Shown piece by piece: positions 35,697-44,873 of a DNA stretch of 64,000 nucleotides (within the stretch, counting starts at the first letter, position 1; each line of letters opens with the position of its first letter). The stretch spans positions 3,833,501-3,897,500 of the forward strand of contig NZ_CALSBP010000002.1 of assembly GCF_943373825.1 (NCBI RefSeq), read 5' to 3'. The position numbers were made by a program, and so were the translations under genes. The notes beneath the pieces are model-generated. The model was not told the DNA's origin. It made no database searches and saw only the letters and a program-made list of their open reading frames with translations. This DNA is from Aquimarina spinulae. GTDB lineage: Bacteria > Bacteroidota > Bacteroidia > Flavobacteriales > Flavobacteriaceae.

Positions 35697-36775
35697 TTTA
35701 CAGGCAATTTTAAACGTACATTAAAGCAATTGTTTTCTTTGTTAATATCTAATGAATAATCATCAAAATATAATAATTCCAGCTGTTTTTTTACATTCGT
35801 TAATCCAATGGTTTCTTTATTCGCAGAAACCACATTTTTTGCTATAGAGTTTGTAATGTCAAACTGAATAAACTTTCCTTCTATGGATATCGTTATGCGT
35901 ATGTACGCTTTTTTTAGTTCTTGAGAAACCCCATGTTTAAAAGTGTTTTCTATAAAGGTTAACAAAATTAATGGCGCAATGCTAACATCGGTTTCTATAT
36001 TATTATTAAAACTAATATCTACACGGTCGTCATATCTTACTTTTTCTAAATCGAGATAGTTTTCTATGAGTTCAATTTCCTTTTTCAACGATACATATTG
36101 GTCATTGCAACCATACAGTATATAATCTAAGATCTCCGAAAGTTTTGCAATTACCTCAGGAGCTTTGTCAGATTTATCTATAGATAAAGCATACAAATTG
36201 TTTAGGGTGTTAAACAAGAAGTGTGGATTTAACTGATGTTTTAATACCGATAATTCTGTAGCTATTTTTTGCTCTTTGAGCTGTAGATAATCCTGCTTTT
36301 CTTTATAAAAATTTGCGACGACTAATAATATTGTTGGTGTTAAAATTATTGTAGACTTACCAAAAAAGATACGAGGATTCAATAATTTCTCCCAAAATAT
36401 TGTATTAGAATCATAGATAGCATTATCACCTGACTTGAAATATTTTGGGATATGATAATATTCGTGAAACCCTACAAAAATGATAAATACACCAGCTAAT
36501 AACAACAATAAACTCATCGCAAACCGAATATTCTTTTTTGGTATTAAGAAACGTGGTATTAAAAAATACAGGCATGTGTAAGCCACAATAACCTGACACA
36601 CAATATAAATAGCAAAATGCTCTATAACTTCTTTATAGCCACTGTAATAAGTCATGTTTACAGTGCCAACAAAATAGACGTAAATACCAAGCCAAAACAA
36701 AAAATGTTTGACTATCGGAATATTAAAAAATGTTGGTGTTTTTTTAAAACTACTCATATACGCACTAAAGTACAA
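35693..36775 (-). CDS. LytS-like sensor histidine kinase
   Basis: 360 residues. Four transmembrane helices fill residues 20-150. The His_kinase domain follows, with the phospho-acceptor His near 186 in LKHQLNPHFLFNTLNNLYAL. A degenerate HATPase contains LLTFIENTFKHGV and TIGLTNVKKQLELLY. This is the usual Bacteroidota partner of LytTR regulators. Start at ATG 36775; a second Met six codons on is equally possible. Confidence 0.92.
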   Translation of the reverse strand: MYFSAYMSSFKKTPTFFNIPIVKHFLFWLGIYVYFVGTVNMTYYSGYKEVIEHFAIYIVCQVIVAYTCLYFLIPRFLIPKKNIRFAMSLLLLLAGVFIIFVGFHEYYHIPKYFKSGDNAIYDSNTIFWEKLLNPRIFFGKSTIILTPTILLVVANFYKEKQDYLQLKEQKIATELSVLKHQLNPHFLFNTLNNLYALSIDKSDKAPEVIAKLSEILDYILYGCNDQYVSLKKEIELIENYLDLEKVRYDDRVDISFNNNIETDVSIAPLILLTFIENTFKHGVSQELKKAYIRITISIEGKFIQFDITNSIAKNVVSANKETIGLTNVKKQLELLYFDDYSLDINKENNCFNVRLKLPVK

Positions 36776-36997
36776 TTTTAATGAGGATGAGAATTAAAAG
36801 TAGCTTAAAACTGGTTTTTTGTAGCTAAAAGTAGAAATATAATAGACTAAACTTTGTTTCTTTCAAATACAACTTTCCAGACGTGAAAATTACCTCTTAG
36901 TCTATTTTTTTAAATACGAATACATACTTCGGATAGCTTTACTTCCCAAATGTGTTTTGAAATATAAACACCATGTTAAACTTTTTAATTTAAGTAA

Positions 36998-39181
36998 ATG
37001 AAGAGAATTGTAATTCTTTTAGTATCAGTTTTTGTGATATTTGATGTTCAGGCTCAGTCTGAGTTAGGGAAGGGGAAAATAGTTTTTAACAACAGCAATA
37101 TTCAATTAGATGGAGAGCTAAACGAATCTGTATGGAATACTCTGGTTCCTGAAGGAGGATTCCTTAATTACATACCAAACAATGGAGATTTGGCGTCTAA
37201 TAAAACTGAAGTAAAAATGTTTCATAACGGAAAAAAATTATACATAAGTGCTGTGTATCATGATACAATTCCCGATGTTCAAATAGGATCTTTAAAACGA
37301 GATGATATCGGAACTTCTGGAGCAGAAAGTGATTCATTTGCTATCATTATAGATACCTATAACCAACAACAATCTGGTTATTTCTTTATTGTTAATATGG
37401 GTGGTGCATTAATAGATGCATTAGTTGCCAGGCGTAGAGACGGTTTTGGAATAAGTACGAGTTGGAATACGGTGTGGAATGCCAGAACTTCTGCAAAAGG
37501 GAATTTAAAAATATACGAAGTAGAAATTCCGTTAAAGGCACTGGGCTATAAGGAAGATACTCCAGAATGGGGAGTTATGTTTCATACAAGAAATATTAAA
37601 TTAAATGAGTGGACAACCAGTACACCAATAAATCGTAATTATAGCCAATTTGATTTACGATTTGCTAAAACCTTTGAGGTAGAAAATCTGTCAGAAAATA
37701 AATCGTCTCGATTTGCTGTAACGCCATCGGTTACTATGAATCATTCAGAAGATGTTGCTAATGATACCAAAAATACCAAGGTAAAACCAAGTGTAGATGT
37801 ACAATTTAATGTAAGTTCTTCTTTAAAATTAGATGCCACTATAAACCCCGATTTCTCACAGATAGATGTAGATAGACAAGTAACTAATTTAAGTCGGTTT
37901 TCGGTGTTTTTTCCCGAACGACGTAATTTCTTTTTAGAGAATAGCGACCTTTTTACGGGTTTGGGAGTAAGTGGAGTAAATCCTTTTTATTCTAGACGAA
38001 TAGGGGTAGATAGTGAAATATCCTTCGGATTAAAATTATCTGGAAACATCGCTAAAAAAACACGATTAGGGATACTTAATGTGGCAACAAAAGCCAAAGA
38101 TGATAATCCTGCCCAGAATTATGGAGCCTTGGTGGTACAACAACAATTATCCAAATCTTTTACAACAACAGGGTTTATTATCAATAGACAGGAAACAGAT
38201 GATTTTTCTTTTAGAGATAATTATAATAGAGTAGCTGGAATCAACTTAAATTATCAATCAAAAAATAATAAATGGACGGGGCTTGCAAATTTTGCTGGTA
38301 GTAATACCAATGATACTTCGGGAGATACCAATTTTTATAATTTGGGAGTTTGGTACAATACCATAAATGTATCTGGTTATGCAGGGATTAGAAAAGTAGA
38401 AAAAAACTATATTACAGATGTTGGTTTTGTGCCACGTTTATATAATTATGATGCGATTTTAGAAAGCACCACACGAGAAGGGTACACGCAAGCTAGTAGC
38501 CGTATTACTTTGACTAAATTCTATAAAGATTCTAAAACCATCGATAATCACCGCTATTTAAATATGTATAATCAAACCTATTGGGATGATCAGGGCGATG
38601 TTACACAAGCGACCATAGGAATAAATAATGATTTAGTATTTAAAAACCAGTCATTGTTATATGGCGGATTGCGATATGAATATGTAAACTTGAAATATGC
38701 GTTTGACCCATTGAATAATGGAAATGCTATTATAGCAGGTAAGTATAGGTATCTAGATGCTGGTTTGGGATATGCTTCTGCCGACAATAAAAAGCTTCAA
38801 TACGGAGGTAATGTTAGTTACGGTAGTTATTATAGTGGGTATAAAAACCAAGTTAGTGTTAATGCCCAATATAGATTAATGCCTTTAGCGCGTTTACAAG
38901 TAAGATATGAACGAAATGGTATAGATTTAAAAGCATTAGGAACAGAGACATTTCATTTAGCACGCTTTACAGGTGAAATTTTCTTTTCTAATCGATTAAA
39001 CTGGACTACCTATATACAGTACAACACTCAGTTTGATAATTTTAATATCAATAGCCGTTTGCAATGGGAGTACAAACCCTTGTCTTATATCTACTTGGTA
39101 ATTTCAGATAATTATAATCAGGATATTATACGTAAAAATTGGGGCATTGCTTTTAAAATGAATTACAGATTTGATTTTTAA
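36998..39181 (+). CDS. Secreted DUF5916 protein with CBM9-like N-terminal domain
   Basis: 727 residues with a signal peptide (MKRIVILLVSVFVIFDVQAQ). Residues 25-215 form a carbohydrate-binding family 9-like sandwich (IQLDGELNESVWNTL; VEIPLKALGY). Residues 230-727 match DUF5916, with FFPERRNFFLENSDLF and a C-terminal stretch of alternating aromatic strands ending MNYRFDF, typical of an outer-membrane beta-barrel. Substrate unknown. It is the longest plus-strand gene within the otherwise minus-strand region and is divergent from the two-component system 222 bp away, which may control it. Confidence 0.87.
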   Translation: MKRIVILLVSVFVIFDVQAQSELGKGKIVFNNSNIQLDGELNESVWNTLVPEGGFLNYIPNNGDLASNKTEVKMFHNGKKLYISAVYHDTIPDVQIGSLKRDDIGTSGAESDSFAIIIDTYNQQQSGYFFIVNMGGALIDALVARRRDGFGISTSWNTVWNARTSAKGNLKIYEVEIPLKALGYKEDTPEWGVMFHTRNIKLNEWTTSTPINRNYSQFDLRFAKTFEVENLSENKSSRFAVTPSVTMNHSEDVANDTKNTKVKPSVDVQFNVSSSLKLDATINPDFSQIDVDRQVTNLSRFSVFFPERRNFFLENSDLFTGLGVSGVNPFYSRRIGVDSEISFGLKLSGNIAKKTRLGILNVATKAKDDNPAQNYGALVVQQQLSKSFTTTGFIINRQETDDFSFRDNYNRVAGINLNYQSKNNKWTGLANFAGSNTNDTSGDTNFYNLGVWYNTINVSGYAGIRKVEKNYITDVGFVPRLYNYDAILESTTREGYTQASSRITLTKFYKDSKTIDNHRYLNMYNQTYWDDQGDVTQATIGINNDLVFKNQSLLYGGLRYEYVNLKYAFDPLNNGNAIIAGKYRYLDAGLGYASADNKKLQYGGNVSYGSYYSGYKNQVSVNAQYRLMPLARLQVRYERNGIDLKALGTETFHLARFTGEIFFSNRLNWTTYIQYNTQFDNFNINSRLQWEYKPLSYIYLVISDNYNQDIIRKNWGIAFKMNYRFDF

Positions 39182-39263
39182 ACATTCTTTGTTCTCCAGG
39201 TGTATTGAAAAAGGAGTACTTTTAATCAGGATATTATATAGAAGTACAGGCTTTAAATGTATG

Positions 39264-39457
39264 GTTAGGGTGTAGTGTATGAAACGTAACGTTTAAAAAT
39301 ACACTAGCTTTTCGGATGAACGCAGAGTTAAATTTTAAAAGCCCGTGCTGAACTTGTCGAAGTGTGGGTTTGAAAATTTGAAGGTCTTCTAAATATACAA
39401 CTACTTTTGAGCTAGGTGCTTATTAGCTATGCTTTACATAGGCACGCTGTTAGTGGT
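39264..39457 (-). repeat. attC-like palindromic element carrying a REP-like insertion
   Basis: This is the main content of the 417-bp gap 39182-39598. Arms GTGTATGAAACGTAACG and TTAGCTATGCTTTACATA pair imperfectly, and the right end is CGCTGTTAGTGG. Where sister elements have the GCCAAAT hairpin, this one has GTGCTGAACTTGTCGAAGTG (39345-39364), resembling dispersed TTCGACAAGTTCAG repeats. Confidence 0.62.
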
Positions 39458-39598
39458 CGTTTTTTATTCAGATCTAAACGTAAATGGCAAAGTATAGAAT
39501 ACTTTTTGTACTCACCATTTTTGAAATCACTTCAATACCTTATAATTCCTTATCAAAATACCTCTTTTACTTCTCTTAAGAATTCGATACGTTGATAT

Positions 39599-40123
39599 TC
39601 AATAGTTTAATCTTAAAATGTTGTAATGATGCTCGGTATGATAAGCTGTCCAAATTACGATTTCTCTGATAGTCATTCTTCCCATAAGAGGGTGAGGAAG
39701 TAGGTATGTATCTAAATCATGCTCAGTCCAATTTTGAAATTTCTTAATCAGTTTTGTTTTTTCCTTTTCCAATTTAGAGATATAAGAAATTTTATTGGTG
39801 AGTGTAATTATTGGCATATTTCTGGAAATATTAGCCACTATACCTGGATTATCAGCCAGTTTGTCTTGATATTTTTTGACGATTTGATGATATGTACGAT
39901 TGTCTCTATTGTTAGTCCCAAATTTATATTTCAAGTAAAACTTCGGTAGCCATAATGCCTTGTTTAAGGCATTTTCACTTTGAACCAAATGAACGATGTG
40001 TTCGCCAGTATTCCACTTGTCTTGAGGACCTTTTATCCAATTTTGATCTGGATGATTTCTGAGCCATTCATATAGTATTTGGTGTTTCTGCTTTAGAGTA
40101 TCGATTACTTCTGCTTTTATCAT
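39599..40123 (-). CDS. DinB family protein
   Basis: 174 residues, a four-helix DinB_2 bundle. The three metal-ligand histidines are placed as expected: HIVHLVQSE near residue 47, and TAYHTEHHYNIL near the C-terminus. These proteins are putative metal-dependent thiol transferases or hydrolases of unknown substrate. It is the last gene of a probable run with the YdhR-like and AraC genes. Confidence 0.83.
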   Translation of the reverse strand: MIKAEVIDTLKQKHQILYEWLRNHPDQNWIKGPQDKWNTGEHIVHLVQSENALNKALWLPKFYLKYKFGTNNRDNRTYHQIVKKYQDKLADNPGIVANISRNMPIITLTNKISYISKLEKEKTKLIKKFQNWTEHDLDTYLLPHPLMGRMTIREIVIWTAYHTEHHYNILRLNY

Positions 40124-40229
40124 AGTTTGAAATTTGGGTGTAATTTATTGGTCATTAAACCTAATAAAAGAATATAGATTTATAGTTACTTCTACTTTTC
40201 TATACGTAAAAATCGATCAGTATGAATAC

Positions 40230-40520
40230 CTACTTGTTTCTTAATTGAAAAATAATATCCATCATTTCAATATCTGGAGCTTCATTAATAGCGTAGGCTG
40301 ATGGTATACTTTTGGCTAAATCAGATTCTTGGTAACTTTGTAGAGACTGTACAGAATCCCAGACATATACACCTCCATATTCTCCTTCTTTGCTTGTTTT
40401 AATATAGTATTTTTGTAAAAGCCCAGGGATAGATTTAAAATTAGTTTCTCTTTCTCTTGCTCTTTTTAATAATTCTTCTTCTGGCAAATCCGATTTCAAC
40501 TTAATAATTTGCAATATCAT
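40230..40520 (-). CDS. Ferredoxin-like-fold monooxygenase-type protein (YdhR-like)
   Basis: 96 residues, one alpha/beta dimeric barrel domain. The pattern ERETNFKSIPGLLQKYYIK followed by GEYGGVYVWDSVQSLQSYQES is typical of YdhR and antibiotic-biosynthesis-monooxygenase-like proteins. Function is unknown; homologues may be cofactorless oxygenases or simple ligand binders. It is preceded at 32 bp by an AraC regulator on the same strand. Confidence 0.75.
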   Translation of the reverse strand: MILQIIKLKSDLPEEELLKRARERETNFKSIPGLLQKYYIKTSKEGEYGGVYVWDSVQSLQSYQESDLAKSIPSAYAINEAPDIEMMDIIFQLRNK

Positions 40521-40552
40521 ATGAATTAAATTTTGATTTTTAAAAATGCAAT

Positions 40553-41302
40553 CTATTCATTTTTGATGATTGAAAATTGTAAAAATCGGTCGTTTTCATT
40601 TTTCAGCAATGCTTTTGGCGTAAAACCTGTTATCTTCTTTATTCCTTTTATGAAATGTGGTTGATCAAAATAACCTCGTTGAGGATATAATTGTCCTTTT
40701 CTTATCTGACTAAATGTGGCAGCACCTTTTCGAATGCTACAATAACCTTTTAAGGAAAGTCCAAAAGTAGATTGAAAATATCGATTTATTTGCCGTTTTG
40801 ACCAACAAGCTTTTTGCGAATAATATTCAACTGTCTTATTTCCTTTTGTTTGATTAATCGATTTTAAAAGAGTCGATTTTCTTGGATCAATTAGGTCGTG
40901 TTCTTCAATACACGATAAAAAGCATCGGTTTAGGTATTCGAAGAAATGAGAGTCAACATTTTTATTAAATTCATCAAGTCCCAAATAAGATTTTTCTAAC
41001 TCCTTTATATTATTGAGTAATGAGCTGAGATTTTCTTGAATTATATTTTCGATTGCAAGCAACCTGAACTGTACTCCATATATTGTCGTTTCTGGTGAAA
41101 TAACTACATTGGTTGTATGATCCCATAAACCAGTTAAAAACACCCCGTCTAGATTGTCATTATGATAGCAAATCAATAAATCGAAAAATCCATCAGGAAA
41201 TATTGTGTAATATTGAAAATCTTTATTCTTGTTTTCAATCTTCCAGTAGCATCTTACATAATTCCCAAGGTTTTGATGAGCTTGTTGTTGAAAGTAAATC
41301 AT
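40553..41302 (-). CDS. AraC-family transcriptional regulator, soluble
   Basis: 249 residues. The N-terminal domain (1-140) is of the DUF6597 type (MIYFQQQAHQNLGNYVRCYW; YYTIFPDGFFDLLICY). The AraC DNA-binding part (155-245) includes VEYYSQKACWSKRQINRYFQ and the final RGYFDQPHFIKGIKKITGFTP. It likely controls the YdhR-like and DinB genes just downstream on the same strand. Confidence 0.85.
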   Translation of the reverse strand: MIYFQQQAHQNLGNYVRCYWKIENKNKDFQYYTIFPDGFFDLLICYHNDNLDGVFLTGLWDHTTNVVISPETTIYGVQFRLLAIENIIQENLSSLLNNIKELEKSYLGLDEFNKNVDSHFFEYLNRCFLSCIEEHDLIDPRKSTLLKSINQTKGNKTVEYYSQKACWSKRQINRYFQSTFGLSLKGYCSIRKGAATFSQIRKGQLYPQRGYFDQPHFIKGIKKITGFTPKALLKNENDRFLQFSIIKNE

Positions 41303-41435
41303 CTAAAACTCCTATTTAATATTTTGTTGCTTCTTGTTTACATTCATCTATTTATTCGTTTGTCAGTCTATTTTGAGTTGTCAAATACTTTATGAAATGT
41401 TCGTTAAGATACATAGTTTACACAAGTTAAAGATT

Positions 41436-41577
41436 AGGTATTACTAAGTCAAATTTACATATTTTGCTTTTATTTTTTTCTAAATGCTAAATTGAAAATT
41501 TGGTGATCTCATAAATAAGCACAGACTTTGAAATTAAACATGAACCGCTCTATGTTTTCATACATTGTTGTTGCCAG
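41436..41577 (-). repeat. Partial attC-like element (right half)
   Basis: Only the core and right arm are recognisable: AAATTGAAAATTTGG, then CTATGTTTTCATACATTGTTGTTG. The matching left end could not be found, so the element appears truncated. Confidence 0.5.
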
Positions 41578-41584
41578 TTTAATG

Positions 41585-42649
41585 TTATCCTCTTGCTTCT
41601 TTACCAAGTGTTTTAATAGTAGAAATATCATCAAAAACTTTGTAATAAGAATGTACTGCTGGGACACCACCTAAATGAACATATAATACTTTTGAACCCT
41701 TTGGTATCTCCTCATTTTCACACATTTTAATTAATCCATCAATAGATTTCCCTTCATAAACCGGGTCGGTTATCATTGCTTCTAAACTCGCTACTCTTTT
41801 AATACTAGCTATAGTCCCTTCATTTGGTATGCCGTAAGCAGGATGACTATAATTTGGATTTATTTCAATATCGTTTTCGTTTAATGGTTTTGCAGAACCT
41901 CCGGCATCATTGATAGTTTTGATAGTCATGTTACAAATTTTAGTAACTGCTTTTCTAGTCATTTTTGCATCATCAGCAGCATCAATGCCAATTACTCTTC
42001 TTGTTTTTTCTTGATTAGCAAAACCCACAACCATGCCTGCTTGCGTAGAGCCAGTAACAGTGCATGTTACAATCGTGTCAAAAAATACACCCATCTCCTC
42101 TTCTTGCTTAACAACTTCGTCAGCAAAATTTGCAAACCCTATACCTCCTAAAGGATGATTAGAAGCGCCTGCAGGAATTGCATAGGGTTTTCCTCCTTCT
42201 GCTCTCACATCGTCCATTACTTTTTCCCAAGTTTTTTTCTCAGTGGTAGAGTATCCATAACCAGCAACAACAGGATTTCCGCCCATAATTCTAGTTAATA
42301 AAATATTGCCTACTTTATCGTAAACAGGGTCATCCCATTCTAACCAAGTTTCTTGAACGGTATAAGATTTTAATCCTAATGAAGCCGCTACTGCAGTAAC
42401 TTGTCGTGTATGGTTTGATTGTATACCACCAATAGAAACTAAGGTGTCACAGCCTTTTTTTAAGGCATCAGCGGCAAGCCATTCTAATTTTCTAACTTTA
42501 TTGCCTCCATAAGCCAATCCGCTTGAAACATCTTCACGTTTGGCCCAAATTTCAACACCCAATTCTGCTGATAATCTTTTTAGTTTTTGAATTGGAGATG
42601 GAAAAAACAATAAACTCGTTTTATCTAAGTATTTTTCTAAATGTAGCAT
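41585..42649 (-). CDS. acdS: 1-aminocyclopropane-1-carboxylate deaminase
   Basis: 354 residues, a PLP fold-type II enzyme that splits ACC into 2-oxobutanoate and ammonia. The PLP lysine is K51 (YGGNKVRKLEW), and S78 lies in GGIQSNHTRQ, both at the numbering of the Pseudomonas enzyme. Residues separating true ACC deaminases from D-cysteine desulfhydrase are present: Glu299 in DPVYEGKS and Leu326 in YVHLGGVP (Glu295 and Leu322 in Pseudomonas numbering). It lies 118 bp downstream of an AraC regulator. In a marine-type flavobacterium the enzyme may scavenge ACC from algae or plants, or nitrogen. Confidence 0.9.
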   Translation of the reverse strand: MLHLEKYLDKTSLLFFPSPIQKLKRLSAELGVEIWAKREDVSSGLAYGGNKVRKLEWLAADALKKGCDTLVSIGGIQSNHTRQVTAVAASLGLKSYTVQETWLEWDDPVYDKVGNILLTRIMGGNPVVAGYGYSTTEKKTWEKVMDDVRAEGGKPYAIPAGASNHPLGGIGFANFADEVVKQEEEMGVFFDTIVTCTVTGSTQAGMVVGFANQEKTRRVIGIDAADDAKMTRKAVTKICNMTIKTINDAGGSAKPLNENDIEINPNYSHPAYGIPNEGTIASIKRVASLEAMITDPVYEGKSIDGLIKMCENEEIPKGSKVLYVHLGGVPAVHSYYKVFDDISTIKTLGKEARG

Positions 42650-42767
42650 ACACTTCTACTATTTTGGATAAGGTTTGTTATGATAAACCTCTTAAAATGA
42701 AACATTATATTATATTCAAATGCAAAGAAAAAGAGTATGATATTTTTTTAATTGGAAAAACCCGCAA

Positions 42768-43568
42768 TTAAACTGTGCTTAAAAGTAAATTCCCTTGATT
42801 TAAGAATTTAGAAGGACTTCTTTGGCAATATTTAGTGAAATAATTGGTAAAGTGAGCTTGGTCATAATAACCATAGTCAAGAGCTGTATGAATTATTGTT
42901 TTTGTTGTTTTAAGGTTCATACATGATTTTCTAAACCTAACAATATTTTGATATTCTTTTGCAGTGATGCCAATATATTTTTTGAAATCATACTCTAATG
43001 TTCTTTCTGATTGCATATACATATATTGTAAATCAGCGATTGAACAAATGCCTTTTTTATTTCTTAACTCAGTAATTATATTCTTGAAACGAGGTTTTAT
43101 CACTATACAACTATTAAACTCTTTTTTTAATGCAAAAGATAAATTATCAATGGATACCAATCGAGGATCTGAAAAATTCCAGTGTTTAAAAAACTGGTTA
43201 ATTTTTTTAATTAAAGGCTTCGACATAATTTCGTTTAATGGAAGTACACTATCTACTAAATCAATATTTTTTTGCTCTTTAATAAAAGCGAATAACCAGG
43301 GTTGAAATTTGATTCCGAAAACTTTAAAATGGTTATTTGCTTCTATAGTACCAGTAAACCGTTTTTGACCCCAAAATATATGTTTTTCATTGGTTAAAAT
43401 TTTATTTTCTCCAGATAATATTGAAACAGGCTCATTAACCAACATTAATTCTAAATTACCATCGGGCACATAGAATTTGTCTTCCATTGAAGTATTACAT
43501 TCAATGAAATAGACACTTACAATGTAATCATTATTCGAAGATGGTATTTTATATTCTTTAAAAATCAT
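42768..43568 (-). CDS. AraC-family transcriptional regulator
   Basis: 266 residues. The N-terminal half is a DUF6597-like sensor domain (FYVPDGNLELMLVNEPVSIL). The C-terminal helix-turn-helix pair is in CSIADLQYMYMQSERTLEYD and HTALDYGYYDQAHFTNYFTK. It is directly upstream of acdS on the same strand, so it is the probable regulator of ACC deaminase; most known acdS genes are instead controlled by Lrp-type regulators. Confidence 0.85.
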   Translation of the reverse strand: MIFKEYKIPSSNNDYIVSVYFIECNTSMEDKFYVPDGNLELMLVNEPVSILSGENKILTNEKHIFWGQKRFTGTIEANNHFKVFGIKFQPWLFAFIKEQKNIDLVDSVLPLNEIMSKPLIKKINQFFKHWNFSDPRLVSIDNLSFALKKEFNSCIVIKPRFKNIITELRNKKGICSIADLQYMYMQSERTLEYDFKKYIGITAKEYQNIVRFRKSCMNLKTTKTIIHTALDYGYYDQAHFTNYFTKYCQRSPSKFLNQGNLLLSTV

Positions 43569-43577
43569 GTTTTAATT

Positions 43578-43711
43578 GCATACAGCGGTTTGTGTATGAA
43601 ACGTTGGGCATTTCAAAGCACTTTCCTTTCAAGATACTACAAATTAATTAAATATAATTATCTTTGAATATAGTATTATTCGTCCAATGATTTATACACT
43701 TTGTTAGACAC
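43578..43711 (-). repeat. attC-like palindromic element, reduced
   Basis: Arms GTGTATGAAACGTTGG and CCAATGATTTATACAC pair in 13 of 16 positions. At 134 bp it lacks the GCCAAAT core. GTTAGACAC (43703-43711) complements GTGCCTAAC (47268-47276) in 8 of 9 positions, so the next seven genes behave as a single multi-gene unit. Confidence 0.68.
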
Positions 43712-43720
43712 TGGCTTATT

Positions 43721-43906
43721 TTATTTTTTACGCATAAATAGCACATCATCGTAAGGGTTATCATAATAAGCTTCTGTTTCGATAAACCCTAACTTTCTAT
43801 ACGAGTTGATTGCAGGTTTTAATTCTTCTTTGAAGCTTTGGAAAGACAAATCTTTACCAAGTTCTTTTTGATATTCTTTAAAAAGCTGTCTTATAGCATC
43901 AAATTC
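43721..43906 (-). pseudogene. GNAT acetyltransferase remnant
   Basis: The minus-strand frame immediately after the EamA-like stop reads EFDAIRQLFKEYQKELGKDL then SFQSFKEEL, the N-terminus of a small GNAT acetyltransferase. It jumps directly to KPAINSYRKLGFIETEAYYD and NPYDDVLFMRKK, its C-terminus. The central acetyl-CoA-binding segment (roughly 70 codons in relatives) is missing. It has no start codon of its own and is in frame with the truncated EamA gene across one TAA. Confidence 0.8.
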
Positions 43907-44395
43907 TTACTTAGTGGATACCATGACTATTTCAAAGTATAAATCATTTAGTTCTCCTTTCGTTAAAACAACGAAAACACCAAGAAACCCAAGAGTTATT
44001 GCGATAATTTTTCTTCCATTTATTTTTTCCTTTAAAATTAGTACTGAAAGAATTATTACAAAGATTGGCCAGCAATATTGTATTACCAGAACTTCAATCC
44101 CTTTGCCATTAACATATCCAAAATAAAGAAGAATGTAATATAAATAAGTTCCTAGAAATCCCAAAGATATAGAATAAACCCAATCCTTTTTTGATAACTT
44201 TAAAATCATGTTTCCTTTCTTTCTGGTAATTATGATAACAACAAAAGTCAGAAAGGAAGCTATACTCGACCAAAATAAAAATTGGTGACTATCTAAATTT
44301 GATTGACCAAGTTTAGAAACTACAGGAATCAGGGACCATAAAAGGACACAAATTAAAACATAAATAATTGATTTTGTTTTAGAATTCATTAGCAA
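43907..44395 (-). pseudogene. EamA/DMT transporter, truncated to its N-terminal half
   Basis: 162 codons with five membrane helices, equal to the first EamA repeat; complete drug/metabolite transporters have two repeats and about 290 residues. The frame ends GVFVVLTKGELNDLYF then EIVMVSTK and TAA. The last residues look like the start of the adjacent GNAT remnant rather than EamA sequence. A deletion therefore fused the two genes, followed by a nonsense change. Some half-size EamA proteins function as dimers, so residual activity cannot be excluded. Confidence 0.72.
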
Positions 44396-44457
44396 AAGAC
44401 ATAGTATGACTAACTTGATAGTACTTCAAATAAGGTCTATAAGGCATATTTTAAGAC

Positions 44458-44817
44458 CTAGTATTTTTGATCATTAATTGATTTTGTAATCGAAGATTCT
44501 ACATCTCCCGTATGCTTTGCGGTTTTGGTTTCAATCATCATTATCAAACATTCATTTTCTGAAGAAACTCTATGATTTATACTTTTTGGTACAACAAATA
44601 AATCACCCTTTTGCATAATAAAACTGGGCTTTTTTTCAATTTCCATCAAAAGGCTACCTTCAATTATATAAAACAACTCATCTTCGTTTTCGTGATTATG
44701 CCATGGAACCTTATTTCCGTTAATTTTTGCAATTTTTACGTATTGATCATTAACTTCAGCAACTATCTTTGGTGAAAAATAATTTGTTACTGTTTTAAAT
44801 TCTTCTTTTATTTTCAT
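44458..44817 (-). CDS. Cupin domain protein
   Basis: 119 residues, one cupin barrel. Motif 1 is WHNHENEDELFYIIEGSLLM, giving the metal ligands His-His-Glu; motif 2 is KGDLFVVPKSINHRV with the final His. It is a paralogue of the cupin at 45.2 kb, sharing HENEDELF and the general layout. Substrate unknown. It sits in a run with an ABM-like protein and a LysE-type exporter. Confidence 0.85.
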   Translation of the reverse strand: MKIKEEFKTVTNYFSPKIVAEVNDQYVKIAKINGNKVPWHNHENEDELFYIIEGSLLMEIEKKPSFIMQKGDLFVVPKSINHRVSSENECLIMMIETKTAKHTGDVESSITKSINDQKY

Positions 44818-44873
44818 ATTTCATCAATTTAAATAAATATTGATATTCTAATTTGACAGCTTTAGCTCTTTTT

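Noticed and set aside
39599..41302. Complementary cassette ends for the DinB/YdhR-like/AraC group
   Set aside because: The right box GTTAGTGGTC near 39449 has no matching complement near 41.3-41.5 kb; that boundary seems degraded.
41585..42649. D-cysteine desulfhydrase annotation for the PLP enzyme
   Set aside because: Glu and Leu are present at the two positions that distinguish ACC deaminase.
43907..44395. Functional half-size EamA transporter
   Set aside because: The frame ends in sequence belonging to the adjacent GNAT remnant, so truncation by deletion explains it better, though residual function is not excluded.
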